A DNA stretch of 64,000 bases from an uncultured Sphingomonadaceae bacterium (GCA_947493195.1 CANLQG010000005.1:186001-250000); one strand, 5' to 3'. Positions 27,470 to 38,163 are shown, counted from the stretch's first letter. Notes: generated by a model not told the origin, from the letters alone. Made by a program: numbers and translations.

Positions 27470-28617
27470 GCCACGGCCAGTTCGTCTGCTACCAGCTCTG
27501 CGAGAAGGGCGTCCAGCAAGGGCATGCCATCAGGGGTCACTCCGACCCGTGAATCTTCCTGCCAAGCAAGACCGAGCCGCGCGTAGTGTGCCAGTTTGTC
27601 CTGCTGGATCAGGCTGGCCGGGGCAAGTGCCAGTCGCTTCCCAAGCGCTTCCAGATCGACGCCTTCGCCGAGGCGCAGTCCCATCAGCAGCGCTTCGGAC
27701 GCCTGTTCGGCAAAATCAAGCGCCCGCTCTTCTTTCAGGCCGTGGCCGTTGCGCGACACGGCATCGATCCAGTTCTCCGGCTTCTTGTGACGCAGCGTTG
27801 CCAGCCCACCGCGACGCCCGTGCGCGCCGGGGCCGATGCCAGCGTAGTCGTCGTAGCGCCAATAGGTGAGGTTATGTCGGCTTTCTTCACCGGGGCGGGC
27901 GTGATTGCTGATCTCGTAAGGCGGCAGGCCCGCACCTGTCGTCAATTCGCGGGTGATCGCGAAAAGGTCCGCTGCCCGGTCATCATCGAGGGGCAGAAAA
28001 CCTCCGCGCCGGACATCCGTGGCAAATCGCGTGCCCGGTTCGATGGTAAGCTGGTAAAGCGACAGGTGGCCCGTACCAAAGCCAAGGGCGCGGGAAAGCT
28101 GCTCGCGCCAGTGCTCTTCCGTCTGGTCGGGCAGGGCGTAGATCAGGTCAAACGAAACGCGCTCGAACACGGATTGCGCGGTTTCCAGCGCTGTCAGCCC
28201 CTCGGCGGCATCGTGCAGGCGACCCAGGAACCTCAGAGCGCTGTCGTCCAGCGACTGCAGGCCCAGCGACACGCGATTGACGCCCGCCGATGAGAGGGCA
28301 GCGAAATTAGCTGCCTCGACCGAGGAAGGATTGGCTTCCAGCGTTATCTCGATACCGGGGACAAAGCCCCAGAGCTTTTCAGCCTCGGCCAGCAGGGCTT
28401 CGACCAGGGCAGGGGGCATCAGCGACGGCGTGCCGCCACCGAAAAAGATGGATTGCAACGTCTCACCGCCCGCAACCTCGGCCTCGAAACGCAGGTCTGC
28501 CAGCAGCGCCGCCTGCCACGCGGCGACGTTCACGCCGTCACGCACGTGCGAGTTGAAGTCGCAGTACGGGCATTTTGCCAGGCAGAAGGGCCAGTGAATG
28601 TAGAGAGCGCGAGCCAT
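27466..28617 (-). CDS. hemW: Radical SAM family heme chaperone HemW
   Basis: The 383-residue protein has the radical SAM cluster motif C12-x3-C16-x2-C19 (CLAKCPYC) at its N-terminus. HemW features are SIFFGGGTPSLM, EANPSS, GVNRVSLGLQSLDD, and the C-terminal HemN-like domain. HemW delivers heme to membrane proteins and was earlier misannotated as oxygen-independent coproporphyrinogen oxidase. ATG 28617 (MARALYIHWPFC) is chosen over an upstream frame. Translationally coupled to xerC. Confidence 0.93.
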   Translation of the reverse strand: MARALYIHWPFCLAKCPYCDFNSHVRDGVNVAAWQAALLADLRFEAEVAGGETLQSIFFGGGTPSLMPPALVEALLAEAEKLWGFVPGIEITLEANPSSVEAANFAALSSAGVNRVSLGLQSLDDSALRFLGRLHDAAEGLTALETAQSVFERVSFDLIYALPDQTEEHWREQLSRALGFGTGHLSLYQLTIEPGTRFATDVRRGGFLPLDDDRAADLFAITRELTTGAGLPPYEISNHARPGEESRHNLTYWRYDDYAGIGPGAHGRRGGLATLRHKKPENWIDAVSRNGHGLKEERALDFAEQASEALLMGLRLGEGVDLEALGKRLALAPASLIQQDKLAHYARLGLAWQEDSRVGVTPDGMPLLDALLAELVADELAVA

Positions 28618-28664
28618 GGGGTTGTTTTCAGTCTCCGTTAACCCGCAATAGCCAAGGTGGGCGG

Positions 28665-29207
28665 ATGGGAAAAGGACGGGTCGCAATCTTCGCGATTATG
28701 GCTGTCGGAACGCTTGGCCTTTCGGGCGCAGTGGGCGCGCCACTGGCAGCGCAGCAACGCGAGCGCATCAACCCCTTCGCCATCAGCCTGTTGGAAGAGC
28801 ACAACCGCGCCCGCGCCGAAGTGGGCGTGCCACGCCTGGAATGGAGCAACCGTCTTGCGCGCGAAGCCCACGAGTGGGCGCAGCACCTCGCGCAGCAGGG
28901 GCAGATGCTCCACGCCAATCGGAAGCAACGAAACGGCGCGGGTGAGAACCTGTGGATGGGGCACGCCGGTTACTACGCGCCGGCCGTGATGGTGGGCGGC
29001 TTCGTCAACGAGCGGCAGCATTTCAGGAACGGCACTTTCCCGCAGGTTTCGAAGACCGGCGACTGGCGCGATGTCGGGCACTACACCCAGGTGATCTGGC
29101 GCGGCACGCAAGAAGTCGGCTGCGCAGTCGCAAGGGGCCAAACCAACGATCTCCTCGTTTGTCGCTATTTCCCGGCGGGCAACGTCTACAACCAGACTGT
29201 TTTCTAG
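28665..29207 (+). CDS. Secreted CAP domain (SCP-like) protein
   Basis: The 180-residue protein has a signal peptide ([15 protein letters not shown]..., cleavage near LAAQ) and one CAP domain. The domain shows [16 protein letters not shown], the [17 protein letters not shown] signature with a Cys, and the closing [11 protein letters not shown]. The CAP His/Glu cluster (H in HNRAR, E in GENLW, H in GHYTQ) is complete. Bacterial CAP proteins are extracytoplasmic and of unclear function. It is the only rightward gene between hemW and rdgB, and its stop overlaps that of rdgB by 4 bases. Confidence 0.88.
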   Translation: MGKGRVAIFAIMAVGTLGLSGAVGAPLAAQQRERINPFAISLLEEHNRARAEVGVPRLEWSNRLAREAHEWAQHLAQQGQMLHANRKQRNGAGENLWMGHAGYYAPAVMVGGFVNERQHFRNGTFPQVSKTGDWRDVGHYTQVIWRGTQEVGCAVARGQTNDLLVCRYFPAGNVYNQTVF

Positions 29208-29833
29208 GTCCCGAACTGTTCGGCCTTCAGTTTGGCAAAGGCATCGGCGCGGTGACTGATGGCGTGCTTTTCTTCAGGGTCCAGCTCGGCAAACGTCTGC
29301 TCTCGGCCCACCGGCACGAACACCGGATCATAACCGAAGCCCATTATGCCGCGCGGCGGCCAGGTTAGTGTGCCATCGGCGCGGCCTTCGTAAACCACAT
29401 GCTCCCCATCGGGCCAGGCGAGGGCCAATACGCACGAGAACCAGCAGTCGCGAGGCACATCTGCACCCTTGGCCTGCAACATCCCCTCTACCTTGCCCAT
29501 CGCCATATACCAGTCACGGCCTGGCTCACCTTCGAAGAACTGCCGCTCTGCCCAGTCCGCGGTATAGACGCCGGGCCGGCCATCCAGCGCCGCAACGGAC
29601 AAGCCGCTGTCGTCGGCGAGGGCGGGGAGGCCCGAAGCCTCCGCCGCCGCACGCGCCTTGATCAGCGCATTCTGGACGAACGTGGTGCCGGTTTCGGGAG
29701 GTTCCGGCAGGCCGAGCGAACCCGCCGAGATGCAATCGAGACCATGAGGCTCAAGCAGCTTGGCGATTTCCTTCAGCTTGCCCGCGTTATGCGTGGCAAT
29801 CACCAGCTTTCCCGATCCCAGCTTCCGGCTCAT
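29204..29833 (-). CDS. rdgB: dITP/XTP pyrophosphatase (RdgB/HAM1 family)
   Basis: The 209-residue enzyme hydrolyses non-canonical purine nucleoside triphosphates such as dITP and XTP. Family motifs are [12 protein letters not shown] near residue 12, [21 protein letters not shown], and the C-terminal [10 protein letters not shown] and ISHRADAF. The start at 29833 overlaps the rph stop in an ATGA junction, so the two are translated together. Rph-RdgB is a common pair in bacteria. Confidence 0.95.
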   Translation of the reverse strand: MSRKLGSGKLVIATHNAGKLKEIAKLLEPHGLDCISAGSLGLPEPPETGTTFVQNALIKARAAAEASGLPALADDSGLSVAALDGRPGVYTADWAERQFFEGEPGRDWYMAMGKVEGMLQAKGADVPRDCWFSCVLALAWPDGEHVVYEGRADGTLTWPPRGIMGFGYDPVFVPVGREQTFAELDPEEKHAISHRADAFAKLKAEQFGT

Positions 29834-30543
29834 TTCGTTGCCGCGTCCTGTGCCTTGAAGATTTCCGTGCAGCCCATCTGGGCGAGACGCAGCAGACGCA
29901 ACAGGCCTTCCTCGTCGTAGGTCGCGCCCTCGGCAGTGGCCTGCACCTCGGCAATCTGGCCGCCTTCGATCAGGACGAAATTGGCATCGGCGTCGGCATT
30001 CGAATCCTCGTCGTAGTCGAGGTCGAGCACCGGGGTGCCCTTGTGGATGCCGCAGGAAACGGCGGCGATCTTTGCGGTGAGCGGATCGTCCTTGATCGCG
30101 CCAGCTTCCATCAGCTTGTTCACGGCCAGTCGCAACGCCACCCATGCGCCGGAAATAGAGGCGGTGCGTGTGCCCCCATCAGCCTGGATCACGTCGCAGT
30201 CGAGCGTGATCTGCCGCTCGCCCAGCTTCTCCATATCGCATACTGCGCGCAAGGAACGACCGATAAGCCGCTGAATTTCCTGCGTGCGTCCGCTCTGCTT
30301 GCCCTTGGCCGCCTCGCGCGAACCGCGGGTGTGCGTGGCGCGGGGCAGCATGGAATACTCACCCGTGACCCAGCCCTGGCCCTTGCCGCGCAGCCACGGC
30401 GGGATGCGTTCTTCGACAGATGCCGTGCACAGCACGCGGGTGTCGCCAAAGCTGATGAGGCACGAGCCCTCGGCATGCCTGGTAAAGCCGGTTTCGATGG
30501 TGATGGCGCGCATTTCGTCAGGCGCACGGCCGGAAGGTCGCAT
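29830..30543 (-). CDS. rph: Ribonuclease PH
   Basis: The 237-residue phosphorolytic 3'-5' exoribonuclease trims tRNA 3' ends. It begins [20 protein letters not shown] and has [45 protein letters not shown] substrate arginines, and [19 protein letters not shown]. The length is standard. The start is divergent from hrcA by 59 bases. Its stop overlaps rdgB. Confidence 0.96.
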   Translation of the reverse strand: MRPSGRAPDEMRAITIETGFTRHAEGSCLISFGDTRVLCTASVEERIPPWLRGKGQGWVTGEYSMLPRATHTRGSREAAKGKQSGRTQEIQRLIGRSLRAVCDMEKLGERQITLDCDVIQADGGTRTASISGAWVALRLAVNKLMEAGAIKDDPLTAKIAAVSCGIHKGTPVLDLDYDEDSNADADANFVLIEGGQIAEVQATAEGATYDEEGLLRLLRLAQMGCTEIFKAQDAATK

Positions 30544-30602
30544 TGATTTCTCCGATTGAAGCGTTTGCGAGAAGCGCCCTAGCGGCTAGACAGGGCTCTG
30601 TC

Positions 30603-31646
30603 ATGGCTTCTCCACCGATCACCGAACTGACGGCACGCGCAAAGGATATCTTCCGCCTGGTGGTGGAGGATTACCTCGCCAGCGGGCAGCCCGTCGGATC
30701 GAAGACCCTGGCCCAGCGCGGTGAAGTCAATCTTTCGCCCGCCTCGATCCGCTCGGTGCTGAGCGAACTGGAAGGGTTCGGGCTGCTGGCGGCGCCGCAT
30801 ACCAGCGCTGGCCGGATGCCCACCGACCTTGGTTTGCGCCTGTTTGTCGACGGCATCATGCAGGTGGCCGAACCAACCCGGGCCGAACGCGCGGCTATCG
30901 AGCAGCAGCTTGCCACGCCTGGCCCGATCGAGGAGGCGCTGGAGACCACCAGCGCGCTGCTTTCCAACCTGTCGGGCGCGGCGGGGATGGTGATGGTGCC
31001 GCAAAGGGAAGGGCGCCTGTCGCAGTTGAACCTCGTGCCGCTGGACCAGAAGCGCGCTCTTGCGGTGCTGGTCGGAGAAGACGGGCACGTGGAAAACCGG
31101 CTGGTGGAACTGGACGGTCCGGCCTCGCCTGCCGCCCTTCAGGAAGCCAGCAATTACATTTCCACCCGCCTGCGCGGACGTACGCTGGCCGAGGCGGCGA
31201 AGGCCATGCAGGCTGAGCTCGCCTCGGGCCGTAGCGAGCTTGACGAGGCCAGCCAGCGCCTGGTGGAGGCAGGCATCGCCACCTGGAGCGAGGACGCAGC
31301 GAAGCGTCCTGTCCTGATCGTGCGCGGTGCCTCCAATCTGATCGACGAAAACGCCGCCACCGATCTCGAACGTGTGCGGCAATTGCTGGACGACCTTGAA
31401 AACAAGCAGTCGGTGGCACAATTGCTCGATAGCGCGCGGCAGGCGGAATCGGCCCGGATCTTCATCGGGGCCGAAAATCGCCTGTTCGCATTGTCCGGTT
31501 CGTCCGTTATCGCCGCGCCCTATCGCGACCGCGAAGGGAAGGTGGTTGGCGTGCTGGGTGTCATAGGTCCGACGCGGTTGAATTACGCCCGCGTCGTACC
31601 CATGGTGGACTTCACCGCCCATTCCCTGGGCAAGAGATTTGGTTAG
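30603..31646 (+). CDS. hrcA: Heat-inducible transcription repressor HrcA
   Basis: The 347-residue repressor normally binds CIRCE operators ahead of groESL or dnaK. The winged-helix N-terminus includes SGQPVGSKTLAQ and LSPASIRSVLSELEGFGLL, followed by the invariant APHTSAGRMPTDLGLRLFVD. The C-terminal GAF-like domain ends GPTRLNYARVVPMVDFTAHSLGK. ATG 30603 is used; a GTG one codon earlier is possible. Eight bases separate its stop from grpE. I see no CIRCE sequence in the window, so its targets are probably elsewhere. Confidence 0.95.
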   Translation: MASPPITELTARAKDIFRLVVEDYLASGQPVGSKTLAQRGEVNLSPASIRSVLSELEGFGLLAAPHTSAGRMPTDLGLRLFVDGIMQVAEPTRAERAAIEQQLATPGPIEEALETTSALLSNLSGAAGMVMVPQREGRLSQLNLVPLDQKRALAVLVGEDGHVENRLVELDGPASPAALQEASNYISTRLRGRTLAEAAKAMQAELASGRSELDEASQRLVEAGIATWSEDAAKRPVLIVRGASNLIDENAATDLERVRQLLDDLENKQSVAQLLDSARQAESARIFIGAENRLFALSGSSVIAAPYRDREGKVVGVLGVIGPTRLNYARVVPMVDFTAHSLGKRFG

Positions 31647-31654
31647 CGAGACAG

Positions 31655-32233
31655 ATGAGCGAGAATGACAAGAACCGCGACGAAGCGGTTGAAAAGGAAC
31701 TGGAAGGCGTGCCGGAGGAATTCCTTTCGGACGAACCGGCGGAGGACGAACAGGGCAGTTTCGAAGAGGAACTGGCGCAGCTTCGTTCGGATCTGGAGGC
31801 TGCCAAGCAGGAAACGCTCTACGCCAAGGCCGAAGCCCAGAACCAGCGCCGCCGCCTGGAAAAGGAAGTGCAGGATGCGCGAGCCTATGCCGCGACCGGT
31901 TTCGCCCGCGATATCCTGAGCGTGGCGGACAACCTTGCCCGCGCCATCGATGCTATTCCGGAAGACCTTCGCGAGGATAGCAAGTTCAAGGGGCTGGTCG
32001 CAGGCATCCAGGCCACCCAGCGGGAACTGGACAAGGTCTTCACCCAGCACGGCATCACCCGCATTGCCGCCGTGGGCTTACCGCTGGACCCGAACCAGCA
32101 CCAGGCCATGATGGAAATCCCGACAGACGATGCCGAACCCGGCACCGTGGTGCAGGAGATGCAGGCAGGTTACATGATCAAGGATCGACTGCTGCGGGCC
32201 AGCATGGTGGGCGTTGCGAAAAAGCCCGCATAG
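31655..32233 (+). CDS. grpE: Nucleotide exchange factor GrpE
   Basis: The 192-residue co-chaperone releases ADP from DnaK. It shows an acidic N-terminus, a long coiled-coil (about residues 35-80, LRSDLEAAKQETLYAKAEAQN), the conserved ARDILSVADNLARAIDAIP segment, and a C-terminal beta domain with LPLDPNQHQAMME and GYMIKDRLLRASMVGVA. Co-transcribed with hrcA (8-base gap). dnaK and dnaJ lie 2.2 kb further on, behind an unrelated block. Confidence 0.96.
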   Translation: MSENDKNRDEAVEKELEGVPEEFLSDEPAEDEQGSFEEELAQLRSDLEAAKQETLYAKAEAQNQRRRLEKEVQDARAYAATGFARDILSVADNLARAIDAIPEDLREDSKFKGLVAGIQATQRELDKVFTQHGITRIAAVGLPLDPNQHQAMMEIPTDDAEPGTVVQEMQAGYMIKDRLLRASMVGVAKKPA

Positions 32234-32304
32234 GGCGTTTTTCGGAACCTGCGCATGGGGTCGACCGTAATCTCTGCGATACGGGGGATATACGGAGATT
32301 TGCC

Positions 32305-32595
32305 ATGAATACGAAACTGTTACTCGCCCCCGCGCTGGTTGCATCCACCATTGGCCTTGGTGCCTGCGCGGAAAACTACGCGGTCGAGGGCGGACTGGCC
32401 GGTGCGGCTGCCGGAGCTGCCGGTGCAGCTCTCTTGGGCGGTGATATCGAAACCTATGCCTTGGCGGGTGCCGCTATCGGCGGCGTCATTGGCTATGCGT
32501 CCGACAAGAATGACGAGTGCGATGGCTACTACGGCGACGGTCGCTACGTGGACGACGACTGCCGCTACAACGATCGGTACCAGCGCTACTGGTAA
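32305..32595 (+). CDS. Glycine-zipper lipoprotein
   Basis: The 96-residue lipoprotein has a signal peptide ending in GLGAC (lipid Cys21). A glycine-zipper region follows, GGLAGAAAGAAGAALLGG (about residues 29-46), and a second zipper AGAAIGGVIGYA. The tail is Asp/Tyr-rich (ECDGYYGDGRYVDDDC...), with two Cys that could pair. Such small OmpA-linker or YMGG-like proteins sit in the outer membrane. GGAG seven bases before ATG 32305 supports the start. No functional partner is evident. Confidence 0.75.
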   Translation: MNTKLLLAPALVASTIGLGACAENYAVEGGLAGAAAGAAGAALLGGDIETYALAGAAIGGVIGYASDKNDECDGYYGDGRYVDDDCRYNDRYQRYW

Positions 32596-32619
32596 GTCTT
32601 GGTCGGCCTGGAACAGGCC

Positions 32620-33201
32620 TCAGACGAACAGATACAAGACAAGATAACGAACGATCAGCGCGACAAGCAAAACAGCTTGTACGCGCTGATTGCGTATAAC
32701 CATTGCCGCAGCCATCATTGCGATGAACAGCACAGTAAGCCCGATGCTCGTGGCGCTCATGAGTGCGTCGCGGATTTGCGGGATTGTGAGAAGATACGCC
32801 CATTGTACGAAGACAAGGGCAATCAGGATCCCGAAGATCGTGCGCGAAACCCTGTAGTAATGCGTATCAAGCGCGACGAACCGCTTGGGATCGCTTGGAA
32901 AGACCAGCCTCGCCGCGAGATAGTAAGCGCTGGCAAAGGCCATGACGCCAAGCAGCATCGCCGGGCTTATCTTGACAAGTGGCTGGATTGTCCAGGCGAA
33001 CATCCAGAAGCTCATCAGGTCGACCATGACGAATATCGCCATCAGCGGGGTCAGCCACCCGATGACAAATCGGTCGTCCTCCCGGCTCGCATCGGTGGCG
33101 AATTCCAGTTCCAGCGCACGGCCAAGGCCGCCCAACAGTTCCACGAGCGACAGGCCCAATAGCAAGGCATAGAGTACGAAGATGAATTCGAAGTCGTTCA
33201 T
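32620..33201 (-). CDS. Conserved polytopic membrane protein, unknown function
   Basis: The 193-residue protein has five to six hydrophobic segments, beginning with FEFIFVLYALLLGLSLVELL. A charged loop with SREDDRFVIG follows, then two helices, then VSRTIFGILIALVFVQWAYLL and two further C-terminal helices. I know similar proteins from sphingomonads but no function. It is the last of three leftward genes: its ATG overlaps the stop of the HEMTH gene (ATGA), which argues for a shared function with it. Confidence 0.65.
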   Translation of the reverse strand: MNDFEFIFVLYALLLGLSLVELLGGLGRALELEFATDASREDDRFVIGWLTPLMAIFVMVDLMSFWMFAWTIQPLVKISPAMLLGVMAFASAYYLAARLVFPSDPKRFVALDTHYYRVSRTIFGILIALVFVQWAYLLTIPQIRDALMSATSIGLTVLFIAMMAAAMVIRNQRVQAVLLVALIVRYLVLYLFV

Positions 33202-33704
33202 CGCCGCGCCGCGCCGGGGAAATTCACCAGGACATCATAAGCCGCAGGGTCTGCTACCCCCGCCAGCTTGTACCCGTTGCGAAGCAGGAACGCGTGCTCC
33301 ACGATGCGGGCTTGTTGCTCGATGCCGTATTTCGTCAGCGCCCATCCGGGCTTCAGCGTGTAGTCGTAACTCGCCCAGGGCATCCGGTTCAGCACCAGAT
33401 ACCAGTCGCCGCGGGTCTGGGTCTGCCAGACATGCGTCATTTCGTGAATGAAAAGAGCCTGACGGCTCACCGGCGCGCTGGCGAAATCCTCGCAATAGGT
33501 CTCACCCAGGGGATGGAAGTGGATGTGGCCGCGCGGGGCCATAGTAATGCGCTTGGGCTGGAAAAATGCCCATTTTCTGCGCCTTATGCGCACCTTCGCA
33601 TAATCGATGGCGCTACCGAACATTGTGCGGGCAAGCGCGACTTCCCCTTCGCTAAGCGGCCTTTCGCCGCCTATAGGACAGGATGCCGCGCTGCCTGCAT
33701 CCAT
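33198..33704 (-). CDS. HEMTH metallopeptidase-like protein ('vgr-related')
   Basis: The 168-residue protein has H87-E-M-T-H91, an HExxH zinc-binding motif. It lies in RQALFIHEMTHVWQTQTRG, which resembles the DUF4157-type peptidase core. Upstream is a Lys/Arg-rich stretch (KVRIRRRKWAFF) and PRGHIHFHPLGETYCEDF. The label 'vgr-related' used for such sphingomonad proteins does not mean a type VI secretion spike; no VgrG features are present. No signal peptide is visible. Start and stop both overlap neighbours (1 and 4 bases), so the trio is tightly coupled. Confidence 0.7.
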   Translation of the reverse strand: MDAGSAASCPIGGERPLSEGEVALARTMFGSAIDYAKVRIRRRKWAFFQPKRITMAPRGHIHFHPLGETYCEDFASAPVSRQALFIHEMTHVWQTQTRGDWYLVLNRMPWASYDYTLKPGWALTKYGIEQQARIVEHAFLLRNGYKLAGVADPAAYDVLVNFPGAARR

Positions 33705-34210
33705 TATTCCGCGTCGCCGCCCGGCGCGTCACCCGCTGGGCGGATTTCTACGGGGAAGCTCACCTTGTCGCCGCCGACGAATGTCAGCGTGACTTCGGTC
33801 TCGCCGCCGGCCTGCAGCGTGTCGGCCACGTCCATGGCCATGACGTGATAGCTCTCCGGCTCGAAGGCGATGGTTTCGCCCGCCGGAAGGTCCAGTTGCA
33901 TCAGTTCGTCCATCGACGGCTCGAGGTTCCATTCGCCCATCTGGTGCAGCACAGCGCTGCCGGCACCCTCGACATAGGCGGACCGGACCATGCGATTGCG
34001 CTCACCCGAATTCTCGATGTTGAAATAGACCGCTGCCGGGTTTCCGGCCACTGCCGGCAGCGCCATCCAGCCATCGGTCACGGTGATTCCCGCGGGCGCA
34101 TCGGGCGCTCCCTCGGCTACGGGTTCTTCGGCTTCGCCACCGCAGGCTGCCGTGCCCATGACCAGGCCAAGTGCGGCCACCGATGCCAGAATGCTCTTCG
34201 TATTCATCAA
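33704..34210 (-). CDS. Copper chaperone PCu(A)C family lipoprotein
   Basis: The 168-residue periplasmic protein binds Cu(I) and helps load the CuA site of cytochrome c oxidase. The motif H89-x10-M100-x21-H122-x-M124 is complete. A signal peptide leads to a lipobox (MGTAAC, Cys23), so membrane anchoring is likely, which is somewhat unusual in that many homologues are soluble. The start may be one residue later (34207). The stop overlaps the HEMTH gene start by one base (TAATG). No cytochrome oxidase gene is in the window. Confidence 0.9.
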   Translation of the reverse strand: MMNTKSILASVAALGLVMGTAACGGEAEEPVAEGAPDAPAGITVTDGWMALPAVAGNPAAVYFNIENSGERNRMVRSAYVEGAGSAVLHQMGEWNLEPSMDELMQLDLPAGETIAFEPESYHVMAMDVADTLQAGGETEVTLTFVGGDKVSFPVEIRPAGDAPGGDAE

Positions 34211-34254
34211 ATTCCCCTCTCAGAAGATGCGCCGATTTCTAGTCGCCACGTTCC

Positions 34255-34285
34255 CTTGTGCCAAGCAAAACCGCTCCTATATCCG
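34255..34285 (+). promoter_or_regulatory. RpoH (sigma32)-type heat-shock promoter of dnaK
   Basis: CTTG at 34255-34258 is followed by exactly 17 bases and then CCTATATCCG at 34276-34285. This fits the alphaproteobacterial RpoH consensus CTTG-N17/18-CYTATNTNNG at every fixed position. The predicted transcription start, about 34292, leaves a leader of roughly 100 bases before the dnaK ATG at 34395. No CIRCE inverted repeat is visible between it and the gene. Confidence 0.7.
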
Positions 34286-34394
34286 GCTTCGATACACAGC
34301 TTTTATCGAGCTGCCGAGTGGCCTTGCCAACAGCATCCCTGCGGGATCGGGGGGCCGAGCGTGCAGCGTCCAACACTGAAAGAGATGGGAAATT

Positions 34395-36335
<1,941 letters not shown>

Positions 36336-36352
36336 TCGGTAATAATGATGAC

Positions 36353-36398
36353 AAACCAGCCGCCACCGACGCATCCCGCGCCGGTGGCGGTGCGGTTT
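36353..36398 (+). terminator. Hairpin between dnaK and dnaJ, possible attenuator
   Basis: CCGCCACCG at 36360-36368 pairs perfectly with CGGTGGCGG at 36382-36390 around a 13-base loop. Outer AAACC (36353-36357) can pair with GGTTT (36394-36398). What follows is GGGGGTTCTTG rather than a clean T-run, so it is at most a weak terminator. In this position it could lower dnaJ relative to dnaK or protect the dnaK mRNA end. Confidence 0.4.
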
Positions 36399-36410
36399 GG
36401 GGGTTCTTGA

Positions 36411-37538
36411 ATGTCTGCGACTGAAGTCGATTTCTACGAACTGCTGGGCGTCTCGCGCGATGCGGACGGCGCCACGGTGAAAAGCGCCTATCGCAAGATG
36501 GCGATGAAGTATCACCCGGATCGCAATCCGGGCGATGCCGAAGCCGAAGCCAGGTTCAAGGCGTGCAGCGCCGCCTACGAAGTGCTGAAAGATCCGCAAA
36601 AGCGCGCGGCCTATGACCGTTACGGCCACGAAGCCTTCCAGCAGGGCATGGGCGGTGGCGGCGGCCATCCGGGCGCCGACTTCGGCGATATCGGCGATAT
36701 TTTCGAAACCATTTTCGGCAGCGCTTTCGGCGCAGGCGCATCAGGCCGCGCTCGTCCGCGTCGCGGCGCAGACCTGCGCTATGACATGCAGGTCTCGCTG
36801 GAAGAGGCGTTCCACGGCAAGAGCACCGAGATCACGGTTGAAGTGGCCGCAACCTGCGATACCTGCGAGGGTTCTGGGGCCGAACCCGGTACCGGCAAGC
36901 GCCGCTGCGAACTGTGCCACGGCCATGGCAAGGTGCGCACGCAGCAGGGGCTGTTCGTGATCGAACGTCCGTGCCCCAACTGCAGCGGTCGCGGCGAAGT
37001 GCTGGAACAGCACTGTCGTTCGTGCCGCGGTGAGGGACGGGTGGACCAGGAACAGGTCCTGGAAGTCGAGATTCCGCCCGGTGTCGATAACGGCACCCGC
37101 ATCCGCCTATCGGGCAGGGGCGAGGCAGGGCCGATGGGCGCACCGGCGGGCGACCTTTATATTTTCGTGCACATCAAGGAACACGCCGTCTTCGCACGCG
37201 AGGGAACGTCGCTGTTCACCCGCGTTCCGGTGAGTTTCACCGTCGCTGCACTGGGTGATACCATTGAAATCCCCGGTCTCGACGGGGAGACTCACAGCAT
37301 CGAAATTCCTGCGGGAATCCAGTCGGGCAAGCAGTTGCGTAAGAGAGGCGCGGGCATGCCTGTTCTGCAAGGGCGCGGGCGGGGCGACATGGTGGTGGAG
37401 GTGATGGTGGAAACGCCCACCAGGCTCTCAGGCCGCCAGAAGGAATTGCTGCGCGAATTCCGCGAGACCGAGACTGGCGATGAATGCCCGGAAAGCCGAG
37501 GCTTCTTCAACAAGCTAAAAGATGCTCTCGGTGGGTGA
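36411..37538 (+). CDS. dnaJ: Chaperone protein DnaJ (Hsp40)
   Basis: The 375-residue type I J protein stimulates DnaK. It has a J domain with HPD in YHPDRNPGD and a Gly/Phe-rich linker (GGGGGHPGADFGDIGD). The zinc domain has four CxxCxGxG repeats (CDTCEGSG, CELCHGHG, CPNCSGRG, CRSCRGEG), and a two-part C-terminal substrate domain follows. It is 75 bases from dnaK. The last 17 bases overlap the following lipoprotein gene. Confidence 0.98.
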   Translation: MSATEVDFYELLGVSRDADGATVKSAYRKMAMKYHPDRNPGDAEAEARFKACSAAYEVLKDPQKRAAYDRYGHEAFQQGMGGGGGHPGADFGDIGDIFETIFGSAFGAGASGRARPRRGADLRYDMQVSLEEAFHGKSTEITVEVAATCDTCEGSGAEPGTGKRRCELCHGHGKVRTQQGLFVIERPCPNCSGRGEVLEQHCRSCRGEGRVDQEQVLEVEIPPGVDNGTRIRLSGRGEAGPMGAPAGDLYIFVHIKEHAVFAREGTSLFTRVPVSFTVAALGDTIEIPGLDGETHSIEIPAGIQSGKQLRKRGAGMPVLQGRGRGDMVVEVMVETPTRLSGRQKELLREFRETETGDECPESRGFFNKLKDALGG

Positions 37539-38163
37539 AAGGGCAGGGCGCGTCGCTGCGGCGGCGGGCCTGCTGGCCATCCTGCAGGGATGCGCCACTT
37601 CTCCTGAGGCCGACCAGAACGGCTGCGAATTCGATTACGCCGCAATCCAGGCGCAAGAACTCACTCTGATCGAACAGGCCGATCGCATTGCGGGCACAAT
37701 TCCTGAAGGTGATCGCACGCAGGCAGATCTTGCTCTGCTGCAAGATGGCTTGGCTTTGCTCGAAAGCCGTGATCGCGTGGTCGATCCGCTCGACGTCTCG
37801 ATCATCGAAAGCGCGCGCGCCATGCTGGTTTCCGAAGATGTGTGGGACCGGCAGGACGATCGGACCTGCAACCGCTCCCAACCGCGCATCAGCCTGTTTT
37901 GCGCGCTGCGTTTTGCTTCAGTCGATGTCACAGGCACCTATCAGCATCGTCGGGCGGGTTTGCAGGAGGTGAGGATCGCCTTGCAGGATGCGGCGCCGAA
38001 CCGCGATCATGCTCACCGCTTGCGTGATTTCAATAACGACCCCCGGACGACGTTGGCCGATGTCTGGCAGGGGCTGGACTTGGCCCACGCGCGGGCCAAC
38101 TACCGCCTCTGGCAGCAGCGAGCCTGCACGTTCACCCCGCAGACGGTCCGTACCAATTCCTAA
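37522..38163 (+). CDS. Lipoprotein of unknown function overlapping dnaJ
   Basis: The 213-residue protein has a signal peptide and a lipobox (LAILQGC, about residue 24). The mature part is rich in Asp and Arg, has four further Cys, and is predicted largely helical. I recognise no family. The ATG at 37522 lies inside dnaJ with only a weak ribosome site; a GTG at 37531 is an alternative. Translation is probably coupled to dnaJ. Its stop overlaps the stop of the patatin gene on the other strand by 3 bases. Confidence 0.6.
   Translation: MLSVGERAGRVAAAAGLLAILQGCATSPEADQNGCEFDYAAIQAQELTLIEQADRIAGTIPEGDRTQADLALLQDGLALLESRDRVVDPLDVSIIESARAMLVSEDVWDRQDDRTCNRSQPRISLFCALRFASVDVTGTYQHRRAGLQEVRIALQDAAPNRDHAHRLRDFNNDPRTTLADVWQGLDLAHARANYRLWQQRACTFTPQTVRTNS

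Noticed and set aside
33198..33704. Type VI secretion spike, suggested by the name 'vgr-related'
   Set aside because: The protein is 168 residues with an HExxH motif and no VgrG repeats; no other secretion gene is present.
34211..34394. CIRCE operator upstream of dnaK
   Set aside because: No TTAGCACTC/GAGTGCTAA inverted repeat is present; an RpoH-type promoter is.
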